Shown: positions 9,312 through 18,466, counted from the first letter of the stretch. The stretch is DNA of 64,000 bases from Bacteroidota bacterium (GCA_023386235.1 JAEWKC010000001.1:34138-98137); one strand, 5' to 3'. Translations and numbers: made by a program. Notes: generated by a model from the letters alone, not told the origin.

Positions 9312-9836
9312 ATGAAAAAAAATATTTTATTTATACTCACTACTGTTTTTATTTGTTTGTCTGTGAGCGTGCAGGCGCAGCATAACGATGATCATGCGGA
9401 AGCCGCGCATAATCATTCCTTAGATCATGAATTGATTTTCAGGGATGTAAAAGGAGATACTACAGCCCTTTCCTTATCGCGTGGAAAGGTAGTGTTCATC
9501 AATATCTGGGCGGTTTGGTGCGGACCTTGCAGAGAAGAATTGCCTGGGCTAAATGAATTGTACCTAAAATATAAAGACAATAAAAACGTAACTTTCTTGT
9601 TTGTAGATGCTGATAGTAATCTTAAAAAAGCACAAAGGTTTTTAGACCGTCGTAATTATCAGATTCCTTTATACGAATCGCTGAACGGCTTTCCTGCAAG
9701 CCTTTTCAGAGGAGCGGTGCCAACAACTATGGTGTTTGACCGCCAGGGAAAAATAATCATGTACTATGAAGGCGCAGCGGATTATACCAATGAGAATTTT
9801 ATACGCAAATTTGACGATTTTGTCAATAAGGGTTAG
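9312..9836 (+). CDS. TlpA-like thioredoxin-family protein, exported
   Basis: 174 residues with a signal peptide (SVSVQAQ, cleavage near residue 22), then a His/Asp-rich segment (HNDDHAEAAHNHSLDHE, 24-40) that could bind metal, then a thioredoxin fold with the redox motif WCGPC (C70, C73) and a cis-proline region (AVPTTMVFDRQG). TlpA/ResA-type proteins reduce disulfides in the periplasm, often for cytochrome c or oxidase maturation. No such partner genes are adjacent. Its stop overlaps the convergent holin-like gene by 4 bp. Confidence 0.88.
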   Translation: MKKNILFILTTVFICLSVSVQAQHNDDHAEAAHNHSLDHELIFRDVKGDTTALSLSRGKVVFINIWAVWCGPCREELPGLNELYLKYKDNKNVTFLFVDADSNLKKAQRFLDRRNYQIPLYESLNGFPASLFRGAVPTTMVFDRQGKIIMYYEGAADYTNENFIRKFDDFVNKG

Positions 9837-10225
9837 TTGTTCCCGGCTTTTCCTATTAATGATTCCATCAGGAAGGTAACTATAGAAAGTACTACGCTGA
9901 ACCAAAAAGCCGCCCACCAGCTTTCTACATGAAAACTGTCTACAATGCCCGATGCAAACTTAATGATGATGGTGTTAATGACTAATAAGAACAAACCAAA
10001 AGTAATTAAAGTAATAGGCAGGGAAAGAAATACCAGTACCGGTTTTACAAAAGTATTAAGCAAACCCAATACCAGCGCCACTATCAGCGGAGTAAAATTA
10101 CTTTTTAACTCTATGCCCGGCAATAAATAAGCTGTGATAATGACAGCGAGCGTAGTTACTAAAAACTTTCCGAGAAGTCCCATCTTTAAAACAGATTTTG
10201 AAGTTAGTAGAAATATTTTTTTCAA
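9833..10225 (-). CDS. Phage-holin-4-like small membrane protein (YvlD type)
   Basis: 130 residues, almost wholly hydrophobic with four predicted membrane helices (about 20-38, 46-64, 68-90, 102-122). Motifs TAYLLPGIELKSNF and ALVLGLLNTFVKPVL are characteristic of the phage holin 4_2/YvlD family, which is widespread in chromosomes and is not itself evidence of phage. Function unknown. The start may be ATG 10225 or the internal Met15 at 10183, which would begin closer to the first helix. It lies 9 bp after the M16 peptidase gene and is likely cotranscribed. Confidence 0.8.
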   Translation of the reverse strand: MKKIFLLTSKSVLKMGLLGKFLVTTLAVIITAYLLPGIELKSNFTPLIVALVLGLLNTFVKPVLVFLSLPITLITFGLFLLVINTIIIKFASGIVDSFHVESWWAAFWFSVVLSIVTFLMESLIGKAGNN

Positions 10226-10234
10226 AAGTAATTA

Positions 10235-11518
10235 TTAATACACTATCACCTGCCAGAAATCTTCTTTTTTCAAATATTTTTCGGCCATTTCTTGAATATC
10301 CTGTGCCGATATGTTTTTTATAATGTCGATGGTTCTGTAAAAATAATCATCGTCTAAGCCGTTGAGTATATAGTTTTTCCATCGGTTCATAATTTCAAAA
10401 GGCCCGTCCAGTTCTGCAAGTGTGGTGCCTATCAGGTAGTTTTTCACCATCAGCAATTCATCTTCTTCCACCTTAGTATGGATAAGCCTTTCGGCTTCTT
10501 TCCATATTTCTTCTATGGCAGGCGCTATTACGTTTCTTCCCGCTTCGGTAGATATGACCAATGCCGTTTCCTGAATATGATTCTGAATGTAACTGTGGAT
10601 ACCGTAAGTGTAGCCTTTTTCTTCTCGTATATTACTCATGAGTCTTGAGCTGAAATATCCGCCGAATAAGGTATTCATCACTTGCGCTTTCACATAGTCG
10701 GGCGAGTGCCGGTTTGGAAAATGCCTGGCTATTCTTAATGAACCCTGCACGGCATTTTTATCATTAATAATTACCTGTGATTTTTCAGCAGCAGATTGAA
10801 TGTCGTAATGGAACTCGAGAGTGGAAGGGGCAGCGATTACAAATGGTAAATCTCCAAAAGTATTGTCTAATATGGCTTCCAGGTTATCGGGTAAATAACC
10901 GGATACAAATAATATACAATTGCCTTTGGTATAATGCTGCACGTAGAAATCCAATATATCTTCTCTTGTGAGCTCATCGAAAGCCTCGTTGGTAGTATAT
11001 TTCCCGTATGGGTGATAAAAGCCATAAATGTTTTTATCAATCATTCTGTTGGCTACAAATTCGGCTTTGGTAAGATTTACTTTTAGCTTTTGTTTGGCGT
11101 TGTTTCTATAAATATCTAATTCTTCCTGCGCAAAAACTGAATCTGTTACTATCTCTGCAACCGCGGGCAATAGTGTTTCCGCGTGTTTGGTGAGGCAGTG
11201 CAAAGAAAGGGTAGCCGTTTCGTTATAGCATCTTCTCTCTAAAAAAGCGCCGTAATAATCAAAGAATTCATTCAACTCAAAAGCGGATTGTTGCTTTGTA
11301 CCATTCTTTAGCAAAAAGTTGGTAGATGCCGCCAGCAGATTTTTGTGTTCAATGCTATTGCCTGCAAAAAATACCAGTTCTATACCCAGCACTTCTTCTT
11401 TGCCTGCCTGCAATGTGTATACCGGCACGCCATTTTTAAGCTTAAAATGATTGTATGGCTTTAGTTGTAAATTAAAATCTATACCATTATATATAACGGG
11501 TCTTATTTTTCTGTCCAT
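10235..11518 (-). CDS. M16-family peptidase homologue lacking the zinc motif
   Basis: 427 residues of M16 (pitrilysin/insulinase) fold. The HxxEH zinc motif expected near residue 65-75 is absent (the region reads NSIEHKNLLAASTNFL). The C-terminal half keeps the substrate-binding signature FGGYFSSRLMSNIREEKGYT found in the non-catalytic partner of two-subunit M16 enzymes. It starts inside the end of the catalytic M16 gene (16-bp overlap), so the two are almost certainly made together as an active/inactive heterodimer, like mitochondrial processing peptidase. No signal peptide is apparent. Confidence 0.88.
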   Translation of the reverse strand: MDRKIRPVIYNGIDFNLQLKPYNHFKLKNGVPVYTLQAGKEEVLGIELVFFAGNSIEHKNLLAASTNFLLKNGTKQQSAFELNEFFDYYGAFLERRCYNETATLSLHCLTKHAETLLPAVAEIVTDSVFAQEELDIYRNNAKQKLKVNLTKAEFVANRMIDKNIYGFYHPYGKYTTNEAFDELTREDILDFYVQHYTKGNCILFVSGYLPDNLEAILDNTFGDLPFVIAAPSTLEFHYDIQSAAEKSQVIINDKNAVQGSLRIARHFPNRHSPDYVKAQVMNTLFGGYFSSRLMSNIREEKGYTYGIHSYIQNHIQETALVISTEAGRNVIAPAIEEIWKEAERLIHTKVEEDELLMVKNYLIGTTLAELDGPFEIMNRWKNYILNGLDDDYFYRTIDIIKNISAQDIQEMAEKYLKKEDFWQVIVY

Positions 11519-12765
11519 TCGTTTTTGTGCAATTGTTGAGAGTAATATTTAAGCGTACAGGAATTTTCTTCTCTGAATATTTCGCGGGCATAATCCTGTA
11601 CTTCTTTATGTGTAATGGAAAAATAATTATCCAATTCTTTATTGATAAGATCGGCATCACCTAACAGTTCGTAGAAAGCCAGGCTATTGGCTCTGTTCAT
11701 GATGCTCATGTCTTCAAAGTGAATAAGACTTTCGGTTTTGTTCTTTACCTTATTCAATTCTTTTTCTTCAAATTCTACAATGAATTTTTGTATTTCTTCT
11801 TCAATCGCTTTTTCTGTCTGTTCCATAGTCACGTTTTTGAGCAGTCTTGCTTCTATTGTAAGCAGGCCTTTATCTACGGTGCCCAGGTGATAGCAGGCGA
11901 CAGAAGAGCACAGCTGTTTTGTTTTTACCAGGCTTTCGTGCAACCGCGACGAAATGCTTCCGCCCAACATTTCTGTAATTAAATCGGCTATGTAGTATCC
12001 TCTGTTCAGCCTTTCTGCAATGTGCCATACTTTAAACAGCGCGTCTACCGGTACATCTCTGTACACCTTTTGTTCTTTATGAGCTAGTTGAATGGGCTCT
12101 ACAGGAAGCGCGCGCAAATATTTTTCGCCACCTGCAATAGGTTCAAACCATTTCTCAGCAAGGGTTTTCACATGTTGCGTTTGTACATTGCCGGCTACTA
12201 CAAGAATAGCGTTTGCCGGGGTATAGAACTTTTTAAAAAACGCTACTACATCCGGCATTGCAGCCTGTTCTACATGTGCTAATTCTTTGCCGATGGTTTG
12301 CCACTTATATGGGTGAACAGTGTAAGCCATTTCGCGTAAAAGTTGCCATACGTCGCCATAAGGCTTGTTGATATAGTGTTCTTTAAACTCTTCACAAACC
12401 ACTTTTTTTTGCACTTCCAGGCTTTTCTTAGAAAATGCCAGACTTAGCATTCTGTCGCTCTCAAGCCAGAATGCGGTTTCAATATTTTCTGCCGGTATCT
12501 GGCAATAATAATTGGTATAATCATTGGTTGTGTAAGCATTGTTTTCTCCGCCTGCCAGTTGCAAAGGTTCATCATAGTCGGGAATGTGAATGCTTCCGCC
12601 AAACATCAGGTGCTCAAACAAATGTGCGAAGCCCGTTTTAGCGGCGTCTTCATCTTTAGCGCCTACATTGTACAGTACATTTACAACCGCTACAGGTGTG
12701 GAATCGTCTTCATGCACTAAAACGCGCAAGCCGTTTTTCAATACGAATCTTGTAAAATCTATCAT
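11503..12765 (-). CDS. M16-family zinc metallopeptidase, catalytic subunit
   Basis: 420 residues. The inverted zinc-binding motif HxxEH is intact (H48-L-F-E51-H52 in GFAHLFEHLMFGG), with the downstream glutamate in CEEFKEHYINKPYGD completing the site. The C-terminal M16 domain keeps EMLGGSISSRLHESLVK. It degrades or processes peptides as one half of a heterodimer with the overlapping downstream gene. No signal peptide is visible, so it is probably cytoplasmic. It is the first gene of the run 12765 to 9833. Confidence 0.93.
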   Translation of the reverse strand: MIDFTRFVLKNGLRVLVHEDDSTPVAVVNVLYNVGAKDEDAAKTGFAHLFEHLMFGGSIHIPDYDEPLQLAGGENNAYTTNDYTNYYCQIPAENIETAFWLESDRMLSLAFSKKSLEVQKKVVCEEFKEHYINKPYGDVWQLLREMAYTVHPYKWQTIGKELAHVEQAAMPDVVAFFKKFYTPANAILVVAGNVQTQHVKTLAEKWFEPIAGGEKYLRALPVEPIQLAHKEQKVYRDVPVDALFKVWHIAERLNRGYYIADLITEMLGGSISSRLHESLVKTKQLCSSVACYHLGTVDKGLLTIEARLLKNVTMEQTEKAIEEEIQKFIVEFEEKELNKVKNKTESLIHFEDMSIMNRANSLAFYELLGDADLINKELDNYFSITHKEVQDYAREIFREENSCTLKYYSQQLHKNEWTEK

Positions 12766-12960
12766 CTCAAAAACAAATTGGGCTGCAATTTACTATTAAA
12801 ATAAGGATATTCAAATTTGATAAATGGTTCGCTTATTAGCGGGACAATAATAAAATAAATATTGCTTCAGAAATATATTATAAAGTTGCAGTTGACTATG
12901 AATGGGTTGGTGGCGGTAAGTGTTGGCATTGTACTTGTGGTTTTAAATAAAAGTAGAATT

Positions 12961-13935
12961 ATGATGAGTACTGTATTTTTAAATTTTCGTTTGCTGTTGT
13001 TATTTTCTTTTTTTCCTGTTTTTATTATAGGTTGCAAAAAAGCAGAGCAGCGCGATAATCCTGATGACAATAAAGTATATACTTTGCAAAAAGAAGAGCT
13101 TAATGTGGCTTACGGAAGCCACCCATTGCAAAAAATGGATATTTATTTTCCCGATGGTTTTAATGAGAATACACCCGTTGTATTTGTTATTCATGGCGGC
13201 GGTTTTATTGCAGGCACTAAGGAAAATTTTACCACTCAGGCAAAGATGTACATGTCAAAGGGCTTTGTTACAGTGAATCTGAGCCACCGTTTGGTAGATG
13301 CTACAGGGCTGGACAGGATGCCTCCACTACGTATTAATTCTGCTATAAAAGTGACCGATGAAGTAGCGGATGTAGCCGCTGCCGTGGAAAAGTATAAATC
13401 ACTCGCATCGGGGTATGGCTCAGGCACCGCCAGAATGTACATGGTCGGACACAGTGCCGGGGGTACCTTGGCAATGTTGTACGTACAGGGAGATAAAAAT
13501 ACCAATAAGCAGGTCAAGGCATCTGCCAACCTCGCCGGGTTAGCCAATCTCACGCTTTCCGAAGAGTTGTATAGCAATCCGCCACAGCACGAGTACTGGC
13601 CAAATATTAAAGAACTGCTCTACCGCCTTACCGGCGAAGAACCGATTGCTTCAAATGCGTTGAGCCTGATGGCTATATCACCCAACTGGGTATCTTCATT
13701 ACATAAGCCCGGAATGCCAAATATTACCGTGATGTCCAATACCAATGATAAGGATCTGCGTTTCGAACCTTATTTCAATACCATTGATGACGCCCGAAAG
13801 TACGACCGAGAATTAAAATCCAGAGGAGTAAGAAGTGAATTTATTATAATGGATACCGATCATGGATTTGGCCGTAATCCCGGAGATTGGGAAAAAGCCA
13901 TCAAATATACCACTGATTTTTTCAGAAAAAATTAA
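12961..13935 (+). CDS. Lipoprotein alpha/beta hydrolase (carboxylesterase type)
   Basis: 324 residues from ATG 12961. Further upstream in-frame starts exist (TTG at 12862), but 12961 gives a proper lipoprotein signal ending FIIGC (C25). The oxyanion-hole motif HGGGF (78-82), the nucleophile elbow GHSAGG (S165) and a late DTDHGFG with the catalytic histidine identify an HSL/carboxylesterase-like alpha/beta hydrolase. It would be anchored in the outer or inner membrane facing the periplasm. The natural ester is unknown. It has no operon partners; the downstream 530 bp are non-coding repeats. Confidence 0.85.
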   Translation: MMSTVFLNFRLLLLFSFFPVFIIGCKKAEQRDNPDDNKVYTLQKEELNVAYGSHPLQKMDIYFPDGFNENTPVVFVIHGGGFIAGTKENFTTQAKMYMSKGFVTVNLSHRLVDATGLDRMPPLRINSAIKVTDEVADVAAAVEKYKSLASGYGSGTARMYMVGHSAGGTLAMLYVQGDKNTNKQVKASANLAGLANLTLSEELYSNPPQHEYWPNIKELLYRLTGEEPIASNALSLMAISPNWVSSLHKPGMPNITVMSNTNDKDLRFEPYFNTIDDARKYDRELKSRGVRSEFIIMDTDHGFGRNPGDWEKAIKYTTDFFRKN

Positions 13936-13983
13936 TTCTTCTTTTTGTCATGAAGGCTGTTTCAAAAGTTTTGAAAACCGCTG

Positions 13984-14255
13984 GTCATGCTAAGCAAAGC
14001 GAAAGATCTAACTAATTATATAATAATTTAGATCCTTCATTTTATTCAGGATAACAGTATTTTTGAGACAACCTAATATACAATTTTTGTCATGGTGAGT
14101 CTCGTTTGAAACGAGAAAGCATCTATATTTCTCTGTTTAGATCCTTCATTTTATTTAGGATGATAGTTTTTGAGACAACCTCAAAATACAACCTTTGTCA
14201 TGCTGAGTAAAGCGAAGCATCTGTATTCAGAATGACAGCATTTTGAGGCAACTTC
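13984..14255. repeat. Three tandem copies of a ~105-bp intergenic repeat
   Basis: Copies begin with GTCATG at 13984, 14089 and 14197. Each has GTCATGcTgAGcaaAGCGAa followed by AGCATCT or AGATCT, and, in the first two, TTTAGATCCTTCATTTTATT and AGGAT(A/G)A, then TTTTGAGACAACCT. The third copy is truncated, with the middle missing. An older partial copy lies just left, near 13949-13972. No ORF is present; this resembles mobile intergenic repeats seen many times in Bacteroidetes genomes. Confidence 0.75.
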
Positions 14256-14330
14256 GTTCACCATAAGCAGGGAATTAACCTGCCGGCTATTTTTAAATAA
14301 ATGCGATGTTATTATTACAAATTATTCAAA

Positions 14331-14361
14331 TCGTCTCAATCTATATTCATTTTGTCTCAAA
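14331..14361 (+). promoter_or_regulatory. 21-bp-spaced direct repeat upstream of the keto-glycoside locus, copy 1
   Basis: Two boxes, CGTCTCAAT and TTTGTCTCAAAT, have their GTCTC cores at 14333 and 14354, exactly 21 bp (two helical turns) apart. A similar pair with the same spacing precedes the gene at 16954. Probably a regulator binding site. Confidence 0.4.
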
Positions 14362-14465
14362 TAATGCCTGTTGAACAAAAAAAACAGCATTAACTTATTT
14401 TTTTGAAGTAACTTAACATTTTTATTTATTTTTATGACCAAAAATTTACTTATTACAACAGAAAT

Positions 14466-15125
14466 ATGGAAAGAAGAGAAGCGGTAAAGAATATGGCATT
14501 GGCTTTGGGAATTGCTGTATCCGCTCCCACGATTAGCGCGTTGTTCGGCGGCTGCCGTTCAGAAAATAAACAGAATCAAATTGCCTTTACTGCCGATGAG
14601 GAGTTATTGATAGGTGAAATAGCTGACACCATTTTACCCGAAACTTCTACGCCCGGCGCTAAAGCCGCAGGCGTGGCACCGTTCATTGTAATGATGGTAA
14701 ATGACTGCTATGCCGCCGAAGATCAAAGAAAATTTATAAGAGGCCTGCGAAAGGTAGACAGGATCGCGCAGCGAAAATTCAATAATAAATTTACTGCTCT
14801 TTCAGAAGCGGAAAGAAACGCTCTTATAAAGCAATTGGCAGAAGATACTATCAAATACAGAAGAGAACAAGAGGAGCTTTCTTCTACCGAGCTTAAAAAC
14901 GTTGATCCGCGTGGAGCCGATGCGGCCAATAACCGCGTACCGAAAGGAGAGGAAGAAGATGATAAATCTGAATCGCACTTTTTCCCTATAATGCACGAAT
15001 TGACATTGTTAGGTTATTTTACCTCAGAAGCGGGCAGCACCAAAGCATTGGAATATGTGCCGTTGCCTGCTGCATTTGAACCTTGTATTGATATGCAACC
15101 CGAACAAAGAGGCTGGGCCCTGTAA
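14466..15125 (+). CDS. Gluconate 2-dehydrogenase subunit 3-like protein (glycoside 3-dehydrogenase small subunit)
   Basis: 219 residues. The N-terminus has a twin-arginine-like signal (MERREAVKNMALALG, then a hydrophobic stretch ending FGGC), so it is exported, possibly carrying the following flavoprotein with it. The body (ADEELLIGEIADTILPETSTPGA, then HFFPIMHELTLLGYFTSEAG) matches the gluconate 2-dehydrogenase subunit 3 family, which includes the small LacC-type subunit of glucoside 3-dehydrogenases. It lies 13 bp before the GMC gene. The usual cytochrome c subunit (LacB) is not in this window. Confidence 0.88.
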   Translation: MERREAVKNMALALGIAVSAPTISALFGGCRSENKQNQIAFTADEELLIGEIADTILPETSTPGAKAAGVAPFIVMMVNDCYAAEDQRKFIRGLRKVDRIAQRKFNNKFTALSEAERNALIKQLAEDTIKYRREQEELSSTELKNVDPRGADAANNRVPKGEEEDDKSESHFFPIMHELTLLGYFTSEAGSTKALEYVPLPAAFEPCIDMQPEQRGWAL

Positions 15126-15138
15126 ACGAAAAAATATT

Positions 15139-16818
15139 ATGAGTAATACATACGATGCTATAGTTATTGGTTCCGGAATCAGCGGTGGCTGGGCGGCCAA
15201 AGAACTGGCCGAAAAAGGATTAAAGGTGATTATGCTGGAAAGAGGCAGGAACATCGAGCATCCGGGAGGCTATGAAACGGCTAATAAACATCCGTGGGAA
15301 TTTCAGCACAGAGGAAGACTTACTGTTGCTCAGAGAGATTCGCATCCCGTGCAGATAAGAGACTATCCTTATTCTGAATACAACGAAAGCTTTTGGGTAA
15401 ATGACCTGGAAAATCCATACACCGAAACCAAAAGATTCGACTGGTACAGAGGCCATCATGTAGGTGGCCGATCGCTTATGTGGGGCAGGCAAAGCTATCG
15501 TTTGAGCGATTTGAATTTTGAAGAAAATGCTAAACAGGGAATTGCCATTGACTGGCCAATCAGATACAAAGATCTGGCTCCGTGGTATGATTATGTAGAG
15601 AAATTTGCAGGGATATCCGGCAAAGACGAAAATTTTCCTCATTTCCCTAATAGTGTTTTTCAGCCCGCGATGGCCCTCAATTGTGTAGAGGAAGATCTAA
15701 GAAACAAAATAAAGGAAAAGTATAAAGGCCTGAGATTAATAACCAATGCCCGCATTGCCAATCTTACGGAAGACCTGCCGGGAAGAACAAAATGCCAGTA
15801 TAGAAATCTGTGCAGCAGGGGATGCCCGTTTGGCGCCTACTTCAGTACGCAGTCTTCTACATTGCCGGCTGCTATGGCTACAGGCAATCTTACTTTGAGA
15901 CCTTTTTCAATAGTAAATTCCATTATTTACGATAAAGATAAAAAACGCGCTACGGGTGTAAGGATTATTGATGCCGAAACCAATGAAACCATTGAGTTTT
16001 ACAGTAAAATTATTTTTGTAAATGCTTCCACATTAGGCACGGCATTTATTTTACTCAACTCTGTTTCCGATACTTTCCCCAATGGCTTAGGCAACTCCAG
16101 CGGGCAATTGGGGCACAATCTTATGGATCATCATTTCAGATGTGGTGCTTCGGGCACACCAGAAGGGTTTGATGACAAATATTATTCCGGCAGAAGACCA
16201 TCGGGTGGTGTGTTTATTCCCCGATACAGAAATATAGGAAATGATAAAAGAGATTACCTGCGTGGTTTTGGCTACCAGGGAGGCGCCAGCAGGGGCAACT
16301 GGAAAAGACATATTGCAGAGTTTGGTATAGGCGGCAGTTTTAAAGATGAGCTTTCCAAACCCGGACCCTGGTCTATGGGGCTGGGTGGTTTTGGAGAAAT
16401 GCTGCCTTATTATGAAAATAAAGTTACTATTGATAATTCAAAGAAAGATAAATGGGGTCAGGCGGTTTTAAACATCGATTGCGAGTTCAAAGAAAATGAA
16501 AAGAAAATGCGCGTAGACATGATGAATGATGCCGCTGAAATGCTGGAAGCCGCGGGCTTAAAGGATGTGCATACCTATGATGGCGGCTCATTTCCGGGTA
16601 TGGCGATACACGAAATGGGAATTGCCAGAATGGGCAATGACCCTAAAACGTCTGTATTGAATAAATGGAATCAGATGCACGATGTGCCTAATGTGTTTGT
16701 TACAGATGGCTCTTGCATGACATCGTCTGCATCACAAAATCCGTCTTTAACCTACATGGCGCTTACGGCCAGAGCCTGTGATTATGCGGTAAAGGAGCTG
16801 AAAAAGGTGAATATTTAA
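15139..16818 (+). CDS. GMC-family FAD dehydrogenase (glycoside 3-dehydrogenase large subunit)
   Basis: 559 residues from ATG 15139; earlier in-frame starts lie inside the preceding gene. The FAD-binding Rossmann motif GSGISGGWAAKELAEKG begins at residue 11. HVGGRSLMWGRQSYR is the second GMC signature, and the C-terminus holds the active-site histidine and asparagine in GMAIHEMGIARMG and SASQNPSLTYMALT. A cysteine cluster (CQYRNLCSRGCPFG) could hold an iron-sulfur centre or structural disulfide. With the subunit-3 gene just upstream this is most likely the dehydrogenase that oxidises C3 of glycosides to 3-keto-glycosides. It lacks its own signal peptide and probably rides out on the Tat signal of its partner. 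Confidence 0.9.
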   Translation: MSNTYDAIVIGSGISGGWAAKELAEKGLKVIMLERGRNIEHPGGYETANKHPWEFQHRGRLTVAQRDSHPVQIRDYPYSEYNESFWVNDLENPYTETKRFDWYRGHHVGGRSLMWGRQSYRLSDLNFEENAKQGIAIDWPIRYKDLAPWYDYVEKFAGISGKDENFPHFPNSVFQPAMALNCVEEDLRNKIKEKYKGLRLITNARIANLTEDLPGRTKCQYRNLCSRGCPFGAYFSTQSSTLPAAMATGNLTLRPFSIVNSIIYDKDKKRATGVRIIDAETNETIEFYSKIIFVNASTLGTAFILLNSVSDTFPNGLGNSSGQLGHNLMDHHFRCGASGTPEGFDDKYYSGRRPSGGVFIPRYRNIGNDKRDYLRGFGYQGGASRGNWKRHIAEFGIGGSFKDELSKPGPWSMGLGGFGEMLPYYENKVTIDNSKKDKWGQAVLNIDCEFKENEKKMRVDMMNDAAEMLEAAGLKDVHTYDGGSFPGMAIHEMGIARMGNDPKTSVLNKWNQMHDVPNVFVTDGSCMTSSASQNPSLTYMALTARACDYAVKELKKVNI

Positions 16819-16888
16819 CTAAAAATGATATTTTTTTACAAATAATGACCTTTTTATCTTTAAAAGATAGTAAATTTATGGCTGATTT

Positions 16889-16918
16889 TTCTCTAACTTA
16901 AATGATTTTGTCTCTAAT
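16889..16918 (+). promoter_or_regulatory. 21-bp-spaced direct repeat upstream of the keto-glycoside locus, copy 2
   Basis: TTTTTCTCTAAC and TTTTGTCTCTAAT carry TCTCTAA cores at 16890 and 16911, exactly 21 bp apart, 36 bp before the next start codon. It mirrors the pair at 14331-14361. A -7-like TAAATTTA (one mismatch) lies just upstream at 16871-16878. Confidence 0.4.
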
Positions 16919-16953
16919 TAAATAATATCTTCAATCAAATAAAAATTACAAGT

Positions 16954-18426
16954 ATGTCAAAAAAAGTTTCTCGCAAAAAATTTTTACAAGCAGGTTCTTT
17001 GGCTGCTGCAGGAGTTGTCATAGCTCCATCTACAATTTTAGGTAAGTCTCACGGACACACTTCTCCAAGCGATAAGCTTAATATCGCGGGTATTGGAGTA
17101 GGAGGAATGGGCTTTGCTAATTTAAAACAAATGGAATCTCAAAATATCGTAGGCCTCTGCGATGTAGACTGGAAATACAGCCAGCGTGTTTTTGAGCATT
17201 ATCCCAATGCAAAAAAATATAAAGATTATAGAAAAATGTATGATGAAATGGGTAAATCCATTGACGCGATCGTAGTAGCTACCGCGGATCATACGCACGC
17301 TATAGTTTCTGCCGATGCCATGACAATGGGCAAGCACGTGTATTTACAAAAGCCACTTACACACAGTGTATATGAATCAAGATTGCTTACAAAGCTGTCA
17401 GCCAAGCACAGAGTAGCTACGCAAATGGGTAATCAGGGAGCTTCCGGACCCGGCGTAAGACAAGTGATAGACTGGATTGCCAACGGAGAAATTGGTACAG
17501 TAAGAAAAGTAGAAACCTTTACTGACCGTCCTATCTGGCCGCAAGGTTTAGAGCGTCCGGAGCAATCAATGACTCCACCGTCTACTCTTGACTGGAATTC
17601 ATTTATAGGGCCCGCTCCAATGCGTCCGTACAACCCGATATACAGCCCGTGGAACTGGCGTGGCTGGTGGGATTTTGGTACCGGAGCTTTAGGAGATATG
17701 GCTTGTCATATCCTGCATCCTGTATTTAAAGGCCTGCAGCTGGGTTATCCTACAAAAGTAGAAGGTAGCTCTACCATGTTATTGACAGAATCTGCTCCCA
17801 ACGCAGAAAAAGTAAAATATACTTTCCCTGCCAGAAAAGGTTTGCCAAAAGTAGCCTTCCCGGAAGTGGATGTATATTGGTACGATGGAGGTATATTGCC
17901 GGAAAGACCTAAAGGACTACCTGCAGGCAAAAACCTGAACGACAATGGCGGCGCTTGTATATTCTACGGCTCAAAAGACACATTGATTTGTGGCTGCTAT
18001 GGTATGAACCCATACCTGCTGTCTGGCAGAAAACCCGCATCTCCTAAAACACAAAGAGAAATTACACTTTCGCACGAAATGGATTGGGTAGAAGCATGTA
18101 AAGAAAGCCCGGCAAGCCGCAGAAAGCTTTCTTCTCCATTCAGCGAAGCAGGACCTTTCAATGAAATGGTAGTAATGGGTGTGTTGGCTGTGCGTTTACA
18201 GGGATTAAACCAGGTATTGGATTGGGACGGACCTAACATGCGCTTTACAAATATCCCTAAAGATGCTACCATTCGTACCATTATTAAAGACGGATTTAAA
18301 ATTCATGACGGTCACCCGACATTCGATAAATCTTATACAGAGCCTATCAATGCCAATGCATACGCAGAAGAATTGATTAAGCACACTTATCAAAATGGAT
18401 ATAAATTACCAGCTATGCCTGCATAG
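16954..18426 (+). CDS. Gfo/Idh/MocA-family oxidoreductase, exported
   Basis: 490 residues. A Tat-like signal (SRKKFLQAGSLAAAG, with RK in place of RR) precedes the nucleotide-binding domain (NIAGIGVGGMGFANL, about 43-57). VATADHTHAIVSADAMTMGKHVYLQKPL with the EKP-like catalytic motif (QKP here) and GNQGASGPG follow. Periplasmic members of this family in Bacteroidetes act in 3-keto-glycoside interconversion, oxidising or reducing C3 with a tightly bound cofactor. Its position between the GMC dehydrogenase and the DUF1080 gene supports that role. It probably shares a transcript with the next gene, 40 bp downstream. Confidence 0.9.
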   Translation: MSKKVSRKKFLQAGSLAAAGVVIAPSTILGKSHGHTSPSDKLNIAGIGVGGMGFANLKQMESQNIVGLCDVDWKYSQRVFEHYPNAKKYKDYRKMYDEMGKSIDAIVVATADHTHAIVSADAMTMGKHVYLQKPLTHSVYESRLLTKLSAKHRVATQMGNQGASGPGVRQVIDWIANGEIGTVRKVETFTDRPIWPQGLERPEQSMTPPSTLDWNSFIGPAPMRPYNPIYSPWNWRGWWDFGTGALGDMACHILHPVFKGLQLGYPTKVEGSSTMLLTESAPNAEKVKYTFPARKGLPKVAFPEVDVYWYDGGILPERPKGLPAGKNLNDNGGACIFYGSKDTLICGCYGMNPYLLSGRKPASPKTQREITLSHEMDWVEACKESPASRRKLSSPFSEAGPFNEMVVMGVLAVRLQGLNQVLDWDGPNMRFTNIPKDATIRTIIKDGFKIHDGHPTFDKSYTEPINANAYAEELIKHTYQNGYKLPAMPA

Positions 18427-18466
18427 TCATTTATTCTATAATCATTAAAAAAATAAAGAAATAAAA

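Larger units (their letters stand above)
13936..14465. other. 530-bp non-coding region with tandem repeats and a paired direct repeat
   Basis: I see no gene here on either strand. 13984-14255 holds three degenerate copies of an intergenic repeat (listed separately). 14331-14361 holds two GTCTCAA boxes 21 bp apart (listed separately). The remaining 100 bp before the next gene are very AT-rich and must contain its promoter; the best -7-like match is TATTTTTA (one mismatch) near 14427-14434. Confidence 0.6.

Noticed and set aside
9833..10225. Holin-like protein as a prophage marker
   Set aside because: The YvlD/holin 4_2 family is chromosomal in many bacteria and no other phage gene is nearby.
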